NCBI GenBank assembly: GCA_900766915.1
Contig: CAAFXE010000333.1
Span: 5,461-69,460, forward strand
Source of the DNA: Lachnospiraceae bacterium
GTDB lineage: Bacteria > Bacillota > Clostridia > Lachnospirales > Lachnospiraceae
DNA: 64,000 nt
Reading direction: 5' to 3'
The position numbers and the translations under genes were made by a program. Numbering within the stretch: position 1 is the first letter of the stretch; every line of letters starts with the position of its first letter. Below the pieces are notes generated by a model. It saw only the letters and a program-made list of their open reading frames with translations, did not search any database and was not told the DNA's origin. Of the stretch, positions 1 through 7,927 are shown in pieces.

Positions 1-172
1 AACTATGATCATGCAGGTAACAATAACTGCTTCCTTTCTTTGCATCATTGTTGCATCCGCTTTTGATACACTTTGGTGTGCAAGCGTCCATTAGGAATCC
101 AGCCATAAGAAGAATTCCCACTGTAATTAAAATTGCCATCCCTGTGCTCATTCCATTTGAGTTTCTATTCAT
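1..172 (-). CDS. Small membrane-anchored Cys-rich protein (partial)
   Basis: Reading leftward from ATG 172-170, the frame stays open for 57 codons to the window edge, so the 3' end is missing. A GGAGG ribosome site lies 8 nt upstream. Residues about 10-28 form one hydrophobic helix (AILITVGILLMAGFL). After it comes a Cys/His-rich stretch: CTPKC, then KSGC, then YCYLHD, which suggests a small metal-binding or disulfide head. I do not recognise a named family. The opposite-strand frame at 48-233 has no comparable signals. It is the second of two tiny tandem genes. Confidence 0.6.
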   Translation of the reverse strand, partial: MNRNSNGMSTGMAILITVGILLMAGFLMDACTPKCIKSGCNNDAKKGSSYCYLHDHS

Positions 173-248
173 AATCGTTTCCTCCATTCCAATCATACAT
201 TGCCATAATCTGAACCTCTCTTTCATTGGTTGAAATATTTTCAAAACT

Positions 249-380
249 TTACAGTTTCCACGCTATATCAACAATACCCAAAAACTTTAAAATTCCTAAA
301 ATGGCAAGTATAATCACTTTAAACACGTAATAAAACATAACGAACGGAAAGAATAAAACAATTAGTAGCATTTTTAACAT
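249..380 (-). CDS. 43-residue hydrophobic peptide
   Basis: The ATG at 380-378 has a GGGGGTGA ribosome site 5-6 nt upstream, and the frame ends at TAA 251-249. The peptide starts MLKMLLIVLFFPF and is hydrophobic nearly throughout, with only a few Lys residues and an Asp-Ile-Ala-Trp-Lys-Leu end. It is likely a single-pass or hairpin membrane microprotein. It lies 77 nt upstream of the Cys-rich membrane protein on the same strand, so the two are probably co-transcribed. The function is unknown. Support is the ribosome site plus the membrane composition; chance ORFs of this length do occur. Confidence 0.5.
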   Translation of the reverse strand: MLKMLLIVLFFPFVMFYYVFKVIILAILGILKFLGIVDIAWKL

Positions 381-517
381 GTCAATCACCCCCAAAATCA
401 TTGCCATGAATTGTTGTCGTCTTATTTAACTACATTCTATATCAACAGTTGGGTCATAAAAATGCCACGAACATTCATTCGCAAACATCCTGTTGCATAA
501 TACTTCTTCTCACGAAA

Positions 518-553
518 AAGGACACTTCTCTATCTCTCCGGAAAAGTGTCCTT
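518..553 (-). terminator. Rho-independent terminator of the resolvase-like gene
   Basis: Perfect 10-bp arms AAGGACACTT (518-527) and AAGTGTCCTT (544-553). On the minus strand the stem is followed by TTTTTCG. It lies 32 nt past the stop of the gene ending at 586. Confidence 0.85.
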
Positions 554-585
554 GACATCTGTTGCGTCATAAATAAATCGGAATT

Positions 586-1179
586 CTATTGACGCATTTT
601 TACATATTCTCTATATCTTCTCAAAAAAGTAGAATTACTAATTCCAAGCATCTTAGCCGCCTCTGTACTATTAATTTTCTTCGTTTGATAATCCAGAAAA
701 ACCTCCTGTGCAGCAAGCTTATCTATCTTAATTTTCGCACGTCCTTTATAATTTCCTTTTTTTGCAGATTGTTCAATTCCAGCACTTCTGCGAGAATCCA
801 GGAACTTTCGTTCTGTACTATATAATGCCATTAATAAATCATAGTATTGCTTACGATTTTTATCATTAATTATTAGCGACGACGAAATTACTTCATTGCC
901 ATAGCAAATTGTTTCTAACACTTTACGACAAATTACTGCACTACGATTTCCCAGATTATTGATTGATTCAATCTTTATTGTTTTATCTTCCGGTCTTTGA
1001 ACAAATAATTTATCTCCAGAATATCTCGTATTCGTTCTTATTAACCACTCCAACTGATTCAGATATTGCATATTGCACTCTTTTAGCAATGCCCACAAAT
1101 CTTCTCTGTTTCTTGCCGGAGTACGTTCGCTGATGAAGACAGGAATAACATTCTCCCTTAAACTGTAAAAAAAAGTCAC
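586..1179 (-). CDS. Resolvase-like DNA-binding protein lacking a recognisable catalytic domain
   Basis: The C-terminal part (about the last 70 residues) reads like a serine-recombinase tail: SRRSAGIEQSAKKGNYKGR, then a helix-turn-helix AAKMLGISNSTFLRRY. The N-terminal 120 residues show no YxRxS-type catalytic motif, so recombinase activity is doubtful; it may be a degenerate resolvase or a regulator. I place the start at GTG 1179-1177: GGAGAG lies 6 nt upstream, and the GTGA overlaps the TGA stop of the acetyltransferase gene, which is typical translational coupling. A longer ATG frame from 1206 would overlap that gene by 31 bp. 197 residues. A terminator follows at 518-553. Confidence 0.6.
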   Translation of the reverse strand: MTFFYSLRENVIPVFISERTPARNREDLWALLKECNMQYLNQLEWLIRTNTRYSGDKLFVQRPEDKTIKIESINNLGNRSAVICRKVLETICYGNEVISSSLIINDKNRKQYYDLLMALYSTERKFLDSRRSAGIEQSAKKGNYKGRAKIKIDKLAAQEVFLDYQTKKINSTEAAKMLGISNSTFLRRYREYVKMRQ

Positions 1180-1676
1180 AAACTTCTCTCCGCCAAAATT
1201 ACACATTCAGCAGCAGTGCTGAATGTTTCCATTAGAAACTCAAAACCGTTTTTGATCCAAAAATGTTCAGCCTGAGGATTCCCCTTGACCCATGCTAATC
1301 GAATCGACTTAAATCCCACAGATTTCAAATACCCTGCTAATTCCGCAATGATTGCAGACCCGATCCCTTTCTTTTGGACACACACATCGGTCATAAAAAA
1401 TCCAATAAATGCAATTTTTTCTTCCGGATAACCATCGATCAGATCCATGACCGCAAGCAATTTCCCTGAGCCGAAATAACCGACATAATATTTGTTTTCA
1501 ATTCCTGTATTAGGCGGAAGTGCAGTGAAATCATCTGCGATGCTTTCTTCTGTCACCACAGGAGGACAGAATTCATAATACAAACTGTTTTTCGTACACA
1601 AATTATAGATTTGCGGGATATCGTCAATATTTAGTTTTCTTACTTCATATTTCGTGGAAAACTCTTTTTCATTCAA
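1176..1676 (-). CDS. GNAT-family N-acetyltransferase
   Basis: 166 residues covering a single GNAT fold. The acetyl-CoA pyrophosphate-binding motif is QKKGIGSAII at about residue 100, preceded by the beta-4 strand (IGFFMTDVCV). The C-terminal NPQAEHFWIKNGFE is the usual beta-5/alpha-4 signature. The substrate cannot be read from sequence. It is followed, with a 4-bp GTGA overlap, by the resolvase-like gene, so the two form a coupled pair. The stop TGA is at 1178-1176. Confidence 0.85.
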   Translation of the reverse strand: MNEKEFSTKYEVRKLNIDDIPQIYNLCTKNSLYYEFCPPVVTEESIADDFTALPPNTGIENKYYVGYFGSGKLLAVMDLIDGYPEEKIAFIGFFMTDVCVQKKGIGSAIIAELAGYLKSVGFKSIRLAWVKGNPQAEHFWIKNGFEFLMETFSTAAECVILAERSL

Positions 1677-1725
1677 AATTTTACTCCTGGCTTCTTCATT
1701 ATGACTACAATCAGATTCATCCCAA

Positions 1726-2328
1726 TCAATCAGGCTTCCACAATTTCCCTTCTTTGTAATGCTTTCTGCAAAGCGCTACATAGCTTTCATTGGAACCAAG
1801 CATAATCTGTGCACCTTCCCGTACGATTTTTCCATTGGCATATCTGGTATTGCACTGGGCACGCCTTCCACACCAGCAGACAGTGGGAACTTCTTCAATA
1901 ACATCCGCAATCTCCATCAGCCGTCTGGATCCCGGGAACAGATGATTTAAAAAATCCGTCCGCAGGCCATAGCATAGAACCGGAATGTGATAGAAATCCA
2001 CAATATCAGATAACGTGTCCACTTCCTCCTCTGAAAGAAACTGTGCTTCATCCACCAGAACTGCATCGACCTTCTTGCAGTGATACAAATATTCTGTATT
2101 TTCCGCATTCCAGATTACAGAAATCGTCTGTATAAATTCATCCACATATTCTGCCGGAGCGGACAACCCCATACGAGATTGTATTTCATGTTCCCCGTCC
2201 CGGTTATCAGTCCTTGGCTTTAATAATACAGCGTATTGTCCACGCTCCTCATAATTATAACGAACCATCAGAATATTGGCAGATTTCGAACTGCCCATGG
2301 CTCCGTACCGGAAATATAATTTGGCCAT
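1726..2328 (-). CDS. tdk: Thymidine kinase (type II)
   Basis: Phosphorylates thymidine with ATP in the cytoplasmic pyrimidine salvage pathway. The 200-residue protein shows the type II order: P-loop GAMGSSKS near residue 10, Walker B-like VLVDEAQFL at about 90, the lasso/active-site region GLRTDFLN at about 120, then zinc-ribbon cysteines CWCGRRAQC and a C-terminal CRKH. The P-loop is GAMGSSKS rather than the common GPMFSGKS, but the essential Gly and Lys-Ser are kept. It lies 21 bp downstream of the WYL regulator gene on the same strand. Confidence 0.93.
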   Translation of the reverse strand: MAKLYFRYGAMGSSKSANILMVRYNYEERGQYAVLLKPRTDNRDGEHEIQSRMGLSAPAEYVDEFIQTISVIWNAENTEYLYHCKKVDAVLVDEAQFLSEEEVDTLSDIVDFYHIPVLCYGLRTDFLNHLFPGSRRLMEIADVIEEVPTVCWCGRRAQCNTRYANGKIVREGAQIMLGSNESYVALCRKHYKEGKLWKPD

Positions 2329-2349
2329 TGATCACAACCTCCTTTATTT

Positions 2350-3339
2350 CTATAAATACTGTCTCGTCAGCCTTTCTATCTCACTCTTCATCTGTTCCAC
2401 TACTTCATCCGGGGATACAATTTTCACCCCTTCACCAAGTGATATGATCCATCCCAAAAACTGCTTACTGACATGGACGTCTACATTTACGGTAAAATGT
2501 GCCTCATCCTCCGGGATCATCATCACATTTTTCCCAAAACGGTCGATAATCACACCTGCCAGGTCATTTGCTACCAGCAGCTTCACTTTCTGTTCCTTTC
2601 CACCATACATTCCAAAGCTTTTCCTGGCATAATCCGCCATGTCCAGTTTTTTAAAGCAATCTTTTCCTTCCCTTTTCTCGTCTGTCATCTGAATGTGAAG
2701 CATTTTATCCACGCGGTAATGTTTGATCTTTCCGCCCTCAGAATCGTATCCTACAAGATAATAATTCTCGTCATCCCAGGAAAGCCCCCATGGGCTGATA
2801 TGATACCATGCTCCGTTATGCCTTAGTTCCATTTCTTTTTTCACATTCCATTGAAAATACCGAAATCGGATCTTTTTGTTCTCGGAAATCGCATGATGGA
2901 TCGCATCTACAGAATAATAAATGCTTTCATTCATTGTCTTAATTCTTCCAGAAACATATACCTGTCGCTGCAGCTGCATTGCCTCGTATTTGCTAACCAG
3001 TTGTTCCAGTTTTTTAATGAGGGCATTGGTCTTGCTTTCTGTAATGAATTTGGAGGACTGGATAGCATCTACCAGAAGCTTTAGTTCCGGCAGTTCAAAG
3101 GTGCGGCTTACCACATGATAATGATAGCGGTTACCCACCTGCTCTCCTTCCACCTCAATTCCCAGTATCTCAAGGTCACGAAGATCACTATAAATGCTCT
3201 TTCGGTCTGCCGTGATATCATATTCTCCCAGCGCATCTATGATCTCCGGCATCGTGATATAATGGTCATCATCCGTCCTTTCCAGCATGATCTGGGCAAG
3301 ACGGTATAATTTGAATTTCTGGTTTGTTCCCTTTGGCAT
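2350..3339 (-). CDS. WYL-domain transcriptional regulator
   Basis: 329 residues, a usual length for the PafC/YafY-like group. Residues 1-75 form a winged helix (LYRLAQIMLERTDDDH, then ITADRKSIYSDLRDLEILG). A WYL-type domain covers about 130-225 (ISPWGLSWDDENYYLVGYD), followed by the WCX C-terminal extension ending RLTRQYL. WYL domains are thought to bind nucleic acids or nucleotides as ligands. GGGAGG lies 8 nt before the ATG. The last codons are near-identical in DNA to a scrap behind the metallopeptidase gene (4500-4526), which suggests a former paralogue. Confidence 0.88.
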   Translation of the reverse strand: MPKGTNQKFKLYRLAQIMLERTDDDHYITMPEIIDALGEYDITADRKSIYSDLRDLEILGIEVEGEQVGNRYHYHVVSRTFELPELKLLVDAIQSSKFITESKTNALIKKLEQLVSKYEAMQLQRQVYVSGRIKTMNESIYYSVDAIHHAISENKKIRFRYFQWNVKKEMELRHNGAWYHISPWGLSWDDENYYLVGYDSEGGKIKHYRVDKMLHIQMTDEKREGKDCFKKLDMADYARKSFGMYGGKEQKVKLLVANDLAGVIIDRFGKNVMMIPEDEAHFTVNVDVHVSKQFLGWIISLGEGVKIVSPDEVVEQMKSEIERLTRQYL

Positions 3340-3387
3340 AACACATTTCCTCCCCGTCAGAAATAAATGAACAATACTGTCATAGGA

Positions 3388-4446
3388 TTAACCTTTTGCT
3401 TTTTTTGCCATCTTATTTTCATACATATTCCGGTCTGCCTTGTCAAACAGAACCTGGAATGAGCAGTTTGGAAGCTCCGTGGACAATGCCCAGCCATGTG
3501 CATAGCTTACTTCCACAAATTCGCCACCACCGTGATGTAACCGGTTAAATTCCTGCACGTCGTTCTTAAGCTGGCTTAGGATTTCCTCCACACCGTCTCT
3601 TGAAGCATCATAAATGACCGCCATAAATTCATCTCCGCCATATCTTCCAACAAAATGCGGAGCAGGCACTGCATTGCGAAGCAGCCTTGCAAAGTTTGCG
3701 ATCAGCTGATCTCCCACCGTATGTCCTAACGTATCATTTGCAATTTTTAAATTGTTCAGGTCGAATACGATACAGGCAACCGGCTTCTGCATTAATTCTG
3801 TATCATGAAAGAATTCTTCACAACGGCCTTTATTTGGCAATCCTGTGTGTTGGTCCGTGAATGCCTTCTGTTCCAGCTGGTGGTTGCGTCGTCTCATTCT
3901 TACAGCTTCCAAAGAACGAATCAACATCATCAGGATCAAAATCGTGATATCCGCAGCTGTACCAATTTCCAGACGACGAATCACTGTCGCAATAGATTCC
4001 GAATACTTTTCTGCCGCTGAAACGGTCTCATCCGCCATTCGAAAATACTTTTCACTCATAGCAACAATATTTGTAGATTCATATCCATTTTCCCTGACAA
4101 GATAAATTTCATCTTTTAATTGCTGCCAATATTCCATTTGCACATCCAAATCACTCTGATATACTGCATCATCCAGGCTCACGAGATTATATCTTCCTCT
4201 CTCATATTTGAGTCCCTGTAAAATTTCATCCAGATAGGCGATCAGGTCATCATTCTCCTGACCCACAATTTCCAGTTTCACTTCACGTTGTGTGGCACCT
4301 CTGATAATTCCTGCATAATTAATAACCCTCGCAGTTCCCTGCAGGCAATTGATCTGATAAATCATCGATGCCACCAATATCATCATAACAATAATCAACG
4401 CACTCTGAATAATTGTTACAAATGTTCTTAAGCTTTTTGTTGTCAT
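3388..4446 (-). CDS. Membrane diguanylate cyclase (GGDEF)
   Basis: Makes cyclic di-GMP from two GTP. From the ATG at 4446-4444 (AGGAG 8 nt upstream) the protein is 352 residues; an upstream in-frame ATG at 4485 has no ribosome site. There is a transmembrane helix near the N terminus (about 7-30), an extracellular region of about 120 residues with helical character, a second helix (about 160-180), then a GGDEF domain with the intact signature GRYGGDEF at about 268-274. No RxxD inhibitory site is visible where expected. The extracytoplasmic part resembles a four-helix sensor. Confidence 0.9.
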   Translation of the reverse strand: MTTKSLRTFVTIIQSALIIVMMILVASMIYQINCLQGTARVINYAGIIRGATQREVKLEIVGQENDDLIAYLDEILQGLKYERGRYNLVSLDDAVYQSDLDVQMEYWQQLKDEIYLVRENGYESTNIVAMSEKYFRMADETVSAAEKYSESIATVIRRLEIGTAADITILILMMLIRSLEAVRMRRRNHQLEQKAFTDQHTGLPNKGRCEEFFHDTELMQKPVACIVFDLNNLKIANDTLGHTVGDQLIANFARLLRNAVPAPHFVGRYGGDEFMAVIYDASRDGVEEILSQLKNDVQEFNRLHHGGGEFVEVSYAHGWALSTELPNCSFQVLFDKADRNMYENKMAKKAKG

Positions 4447-4499
4447 TGACACTTCTCCTGTTTTTCTAAATATTGGTATATTCACTATATTTTAGTATT

Positions 4500-4526
4500 T
4501 CATTTCTGCAAATACTGTCTCGTCAA
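4500..4526 (-). pseudogene. Vestigial 3' end of a WYL regulator gene
   Basis: Immediately behind the metallopeptidase stop, in another frame, the minus strand reads R-L-T-R-Q-Y-L-Q-K-stop. This is the typical C-terminal end of WYL regulators, and 16 nt (TGACGAGACAGTATTT) are identical to the end of the intact WYL gene at 2350. Nothing upstream in that frame is WYL-like, so only a scrap remains. The remnant overlaps the stop codon of the metallopeptidase gene by 4 nt. Confidence 0.5.
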
Positions 4527-5293
4527 ACGACTTTTGCTATATCCTTTTCATCGGAAGTAATGATGATTTCATCTTCCATATCATTTTCCTTTGACAAAAG
4601 CCTCAATAATTTGATACATTTCTCAGGATTGTTCGTGCCGGTCGCTTTGATCTTTTTCACGAAATTTCTGCTATCTACAAGAAGTCTCTTATATTTCTTT
4701 TCTGCTATTTCAACAAATGCATTTGGTATTGCATTCCGGATAATATCCCACTCCTGTAGTTTCTCTATAAGCAGGCATTTAATATAATTTTTCTGATATT
4801 TATCCAATTTGTCATATTCCGGGTAGCCAAACATGAGCTCTGCAGCCTGTATCATAACTACATCCTGCATGTACTCCACAAGATTAATTTCCAAGTCATA
4901 TAATTCTTTATTGATCACCGGATCCATGATTGCATTGGAAAGAATGGCCGCACTTGTAATATCCTTTTGCTCTTTGCTTATCAGTCGAACCTTTGGATAT
5001 CCTTTTTCCGCATAATAATAATGGCCAAACTCATGCGCTATTTCTGTCAGAGTTCTGGAACTATCCGGAACTCCCCTCATCAGGATAAAATAACAAATCC
5101 CGTCAATGGCCATGGCACGCATGCTGGCATTCATATCCGGCTTGATAAAGAAGAATACCGGCAATGATAACTCCTTCATCCTCTTCCTGATATATTCCAA
5201 TGCTGCTTTATTTTCCGCAAAACTCAATGTGGAAATATCATAATAGGTTGCCTGAAACTGGTTCTCAATATGCTTTATTAACTCTGCTTTCAC
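4523..5293 (-). CDS. ImmA/IrrE-type metallopeptidase
   Basis: 256 residues. The zinc-binding motif HEFGH is at 87-91, preceded by the strand-rich N-terminal part typical of the ImmA/IrrE (DUF955) fold. Such peptidases often cleave repressors in mobile elements or stress responses; no Xre repressor gene is adjacent here, so the target is unknown. The start is GTG at 5293 with AGAGGAA 8 nt upstream. The C-terminal 100 residues are charged and helical, unlike the minimal family. It is followed by a scrap of a WYL gene, which suggests it replaced something by recombination. Confidence 0.7.
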   Translation of the reverse strand: MKAELIKHIENQFQATYYDISTLSFAENKAALEYIRKRMKELSLPVFFFIKPDMNASMRAMAIDGICYFILMRGVPDSSRTLTEIAHEFGHYYYAEKGYPKVRLISKEQKDITSAAILSNAIMDPVINKELYDLEINLVEYMQDVVMIQAAELMFGYPEYDKLDKYQKNYIKCLLIEKLQEWDIIRNAIPNAFVEIAEKKYKRLLVDSRNFVKKIKATGTNNPEKCIKLLRLLSKENDMEDEIIITSDEKDIAKVV

Positions 5294-5446
5294 GATAAAA
5301 TTCCTCTTACTGTTTATTCTTTTAGACTATTCTCATTTTACCTTTTCACCTAAAAATAAGCAAATTATTTTGTAGCAAACTGGGATGTATATTTACTTGC
5401 TTCATTCCCATAGCAAAAGCTTTTCTGCATGTTTCTATTATCGTTT

Positions 5447-6232
5447 TCAAAGGTATCTTTCTGCTAACTGTTCTACGATTTTTGAATTCAACACGCTCTG
5501 CTCGGTTTCAAAAGTAAGCATTAAGCGCTCCCCTATGTAAATACCGTTATTTTGATAAGACTCTATTTTATACACTGCTTTTCTGGCATAGTCCGGCTTA
5601 TCCATCATTCCCTCATGCTCCCAGTAAATCTCTTGCCCTGTTTTCTTCGATAAAAAAGTAAAATCAGGATATACAATACCATAACCTTTTAAATGCAATG
5701 GTTTTTCGTATCTATAAAGTATGTTTTTCCGATAGAAGAAATCAGCAAGTATTTTCTCCGATTTTGACCTTACTCTCTCACCCTTTTCCGTAAGAATCAG
5801 TGGTGTACCTTCTTGAAATTCTTTTCCTTCGTATTCTTCCAAATACCATTCTGCAAGCGTTTGTTCCCATGTAGGCTCAACAGGAATAACTAAAGCTTGC
5901 CTTTCTTTGTTCAGGGATTTATAAACTTGCTCTATTTCGTCGTCGGAATATTCCTTTGTCATTTTTTTAATTTGTTTCAGCATAGTCTCAGCTTTTTTTA
6001 GCACTTTCATATCATAGGTCTTTTGTGCAAGTTGCCTCGGTAATCGTTCCTCAACTTTTGGTATATAAATTCCATTGGAACCATCAGTACATTGATAATA
6101 ACGTATATTGTTTCTATCTTTCGAAATACGTAGATGTCCATCTGGCACCGATTCTAATCTTTCTTTAACTTGATTTACGATTGTTTCCAGATGATTTTGT
6201 TCCTTTAAAAGCATTGTTTTTAAACCATTCAT
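5447..6232 (-). CDS. PD-(D/E)XK nuclease-like protein beside a repeat array
   Basis: 261 residues. The N-terminal half (1-115) is helical and charged, with likely coiled coil. The C-terminal half looks like a PD-(D/E)XK nuclease core: a helix Glu in SKSE (159), then YPDF (Asp190), then YWEHEG (Glu205), in the usual order and spacing. Similar WEHxG proteins are frequent in Lachnospiraceae; their role is not known to me. AGAGGT lies 7 nt before the ATG. The gene begins about 20 bp downstream of the 53-bp repeat array, so the array would be its leader or promoter region. Nuclease activity is inferred from motifs only. Confidence 0.6.
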   Translation of the reverse strand: MNGLKTMLLKEQNHLETIVNQVKERLESVPDGHLRISKDRNNIRYYQCTDGSNGIYIPKVEERLPRQLAQKTYDMKVLKKAETMLKQIKKMTKEYSDDEIEQVYKSLNKERQALVIPVEPTWEQTLAEWYLEEYEGKEFQEGTPLILTEKGERVRSKSEKILADFFYRKNILYRYEKPLHLKGYGIVYPDFTFLSKKTGQEIYWEHEGMMDKPDYARKAVYKIESYQNNGIYIGERLMLTFETEQSVLNSKIVEQLAERYL

Positions 6233-6249
6233 TGTTTTTACCTCTTTTT

Positions 6250-6825
6250 CATGACTTTTTTGGGAAATGTTGGAATTACAGTCAACTTTTAAGCATTGCC
6301 TCGTTGACTAGTTTTCTAATTTGGAGAATTATGGTCAAGTTCTGGGAGAGAATTAACTGACTTGTTTTTTGATTTTAGAGATTTCAATCAATTGATTACT
6401 GTATCTTGATTGACCTATTTAAGGATTTTTAAAATCTCGATCACCTACTTGCAACATCTTGATTGACCTAAAATAGAATTTTCAAAAATGTAATCACCTG
6501 TTTAATACATCTTGATTGGCTAGAATTGAGATTTTTTAAGTTTCAGTCAATGAATTGCTGCTACTATGTTGACTGAAATTATATTTTTGGAAAAATCAAG
6601 TCAATGATTTACTGCTACCATGTTGACCGGAATTATATTTTAAAAAAATTCAGGCAATGATTTGCTTCTACCGTGTTGACTGGAATCTTATTTTTGGAAA
6701 ATTCAGATAATAATTTGCTCCACTGAAATGACTGGATTTTCAAATTCATGAAACTAAGGTCATTCCATGGCAACCATTGATTTGACTGGATTGTAGAAAA
6801 ACAGATTTACGGTCAATTCTGACCG
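6250..6825. repeat. Degenerate tandem array, 53-bp period, about 10 units
   Basis: GTCA-like blocks start at 6281, 6334, 6387, 6440, 6493, 6546, 6600, 6653, 6706, 6759 and 6812: steps of 53 with one of 54. In nearly every unit a second block, TTGAC, follows 23 bp later (6304, 6410, 6463, 6569, 6623, 6676, 6782; TTGGC at 6516; TGAC variants at 6358 and 6729). GTCAA and TTGAC are inverted repeats of each other. The rest of the unit is AT-rich and only partly conserved; the best-kept units are 6546-6705. 53 is not a multiple of 3, so this is not coding repeats. No other gene is visible here. Confidence 0.85.
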
Positions 6826-6837
6826 AATATGAAGAAA

Positions 6838-6863
6838 TCCCGGAAGCAAAATTGCCTCCGGGA
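6838..6863 (-). terminator. Terminator of the rplM-rpsI operon
   Basis: Arms TCCCGGA (6838-6844) and TCCGGGA (6857-6863) with an inner GCAA/TTGC stem; on the minus strand followed by TTTCTTC. A second hairpin (GAGAAAAC-TTC-GTTTTCTC, about 6898-6916) lies between it and the rpsI stop. Confidence 0.75.
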
Positions 6864-6936
6864 CAAAATTCTTTTTGATATTTTTGAAACAGACTCGAGA
6901 AAACTTCGTTTTCTCTCGTTGTCGCTTTGCTCCAGA

Positions 6937-7329
6937 TTATCGTTTGCTGAACTGTGGTGCACGACGAGCTGCTTTGAGACCGTATTTCTTTCTTTCTTTC
7001 ATTCTTGGATCACGTGTTAAGTATCCAGTTTTCTTAAGAACTGGTCTGTAGTCGTTGTCTGCTTTTAACAGGGCTCTTGCGATACCGTGTCTAACAGCAC
7101 CAGCCTGTCCTGTGTATCCGCCACCGTGTACGTTTACGATTACGTCGAATTTATCTACGTTATCTGTAGCAACTAATGGCTGACGAACGATAACTTTTAA
7201 TGTTTCAAGACCGAAATATTCGTCGATGCTTCTTTTATTAATTGTGATATTACCTGTACCTGGTACAAGATATACTCTAGCGATAGATTTTTTTCTTCTT
7301 CCTGTTCCGTAGAATTTTGTTGTAGCCAC
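6937..7329 (-). CDS. rpsI: 30S ribosomal protein S9 (uS9)
   Basis: 130 residues, full length. It starts [14 protein letters not shown] and ends in the invariant RRAPQFSKR tail that reaches the ribosomal P site and contacts tRNA. It lies 16 bp behind rplM, the standard pair. It is last in the transcription unit: two hairpins and then the 53-bp array follow. Confidence 0.98.
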   Translation of the reverse strand: MATTKFYGTGRRKKSIARVYLVPGTGNITINKRSIDEYFGLETLKVIVRQPLVATDNVDKFDVIVNVHGGGYTGQAGAVRHGIARALLKADNDYRPVLKKTGYLTRDPRMKERKKYGLKAARRAPQFSKR

Positions 7330-7345
7330 TGTAATTACCTCCTAA

Positions 7346-7774
7346 TTAAAATGTTAATACTTCTGGTTTCTGAGCTGCATGATCGTGTTCAGCACCAGCG
7401 TATACATGAAGTTTTGTGTACATCTGTCTTCCTAAAGGTCCCTTTGGAAGCATACCCTTTACAGCGAGCTCGATAACTCTTTCAGGTTTTTTAGCCATCA
7501 TTTCACGTAAAGTAGTTTCTTTCATACCACCTACGTAATCTGAGTGATGATAGTAGATTTTCTGATCTAATTTCTTACCAGTCACTTTGATTTTTTCAGC
7601 GTTAACTACGATTACATAATCACCTGTATCAACGTGTGGTGTGAATTCCGGTTTATTTTTACCTCTTAATACTTTAGCAACTTCAGATGCTAAACGACCT
7701 AATGTTAAGCCTGTAGCGTCAACTACATACCATTTTCTTTCAATCTTTGCTGGGTTAGCCATAAAAGTTTTCAT
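7346..7774 (-). CDS. rplM: 50S ribosomal protein L13 (uL13)
   Basis: 142 residues from ATG 7774, which has AGGAGG 6 nt upstream; an in-frame ATG at 7849 would run through the leader hairpin and add 25 unrelated residues. It starts [15 protein letters not shown] and contains the family motifs [14 protein letters not shown] and [10 protein letters not shown]13 is an early assembly protein of the 50S subunit. It has its own strong promoter (7879-7908) and leader, separate from truA, so rplM-rpsI can be expressed independently. Confidence 0.98.
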   Translation of the reverse strand: MKTFMANPAKIERKWYVVDATGLTLGRLASEVAKVLRGKNKPEFTPHVDTGDYVIVVNAEKIKVTGKKLDQKIYYHHSDYVGGMKETTLREMMAKKPERVIELAVKGMLPKGPLGRQMYTKLHVYAGAEHDHAAQKPEVLTF

Positions 7775-7820
7775 CGGTTTCCTCCTATTTAATAAAAGAA
7801 CTTTCTTTAATTCTATAGCA

Positions 7821-7858
7821 AAAATGTTGTTACCGGGGCTTTGGCTCAAACATTTTTA
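7821..7858 (-). promoter_or_regulatory. Candidate L13 leader hairpin
   Basis: In the 5' UTR of rplM, 9-bp arms AAAAATGTT (7821-7829) and AACATTTTT (7850-7858) enclose a GC-rich loop reading, on the minus strand, TGAGCCAAAGCCCCGGTAAC. Leaders upstream of rplM that are thought to bind L13 are known in Firmicutes (the L13_leader family); assignment here is by position and shape only. Confidence 0.55.
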
Positions 7859-7878
7859 TCCATTTCACATGCTGTAAC

Positions 7879-7908
7879 ATTATATTACAGCTTTTCACCT
7901 ATTGTCAA
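7879..7908 (-). promoter_or_regulatory. rplM promoter
   Basis: On the minus strand: TTGACA (7908-7903), 18-bp spacer, TATAAT (7884-7879), both perfect sigma-A consensus boxes. The -10 box sits in the loop of an inverted repeat, GCTGTAA (7871-7877) and TTACAGC (7885-7891). Confidence 0.88.
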
Positions 7909-7927
7909 TCCTTTTTTTCAACACTTT

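Noticed and set aside
48..233. 61-codon plus-strand frame at the left edge
   Set aside because: The minus strand here encodes a better supported gene with ribosome site and membrane helix.
6250..6825. CRISPR array
   Set aside because: The would-be spacers resemble each other as much as the repeats do, no exact repeat exists, and no cas gene is nearby.
6250..6825. Tandem-repeat protein gene
   Set aside because: A 53-bp period shifts the frame each unit, and no long frame is open.
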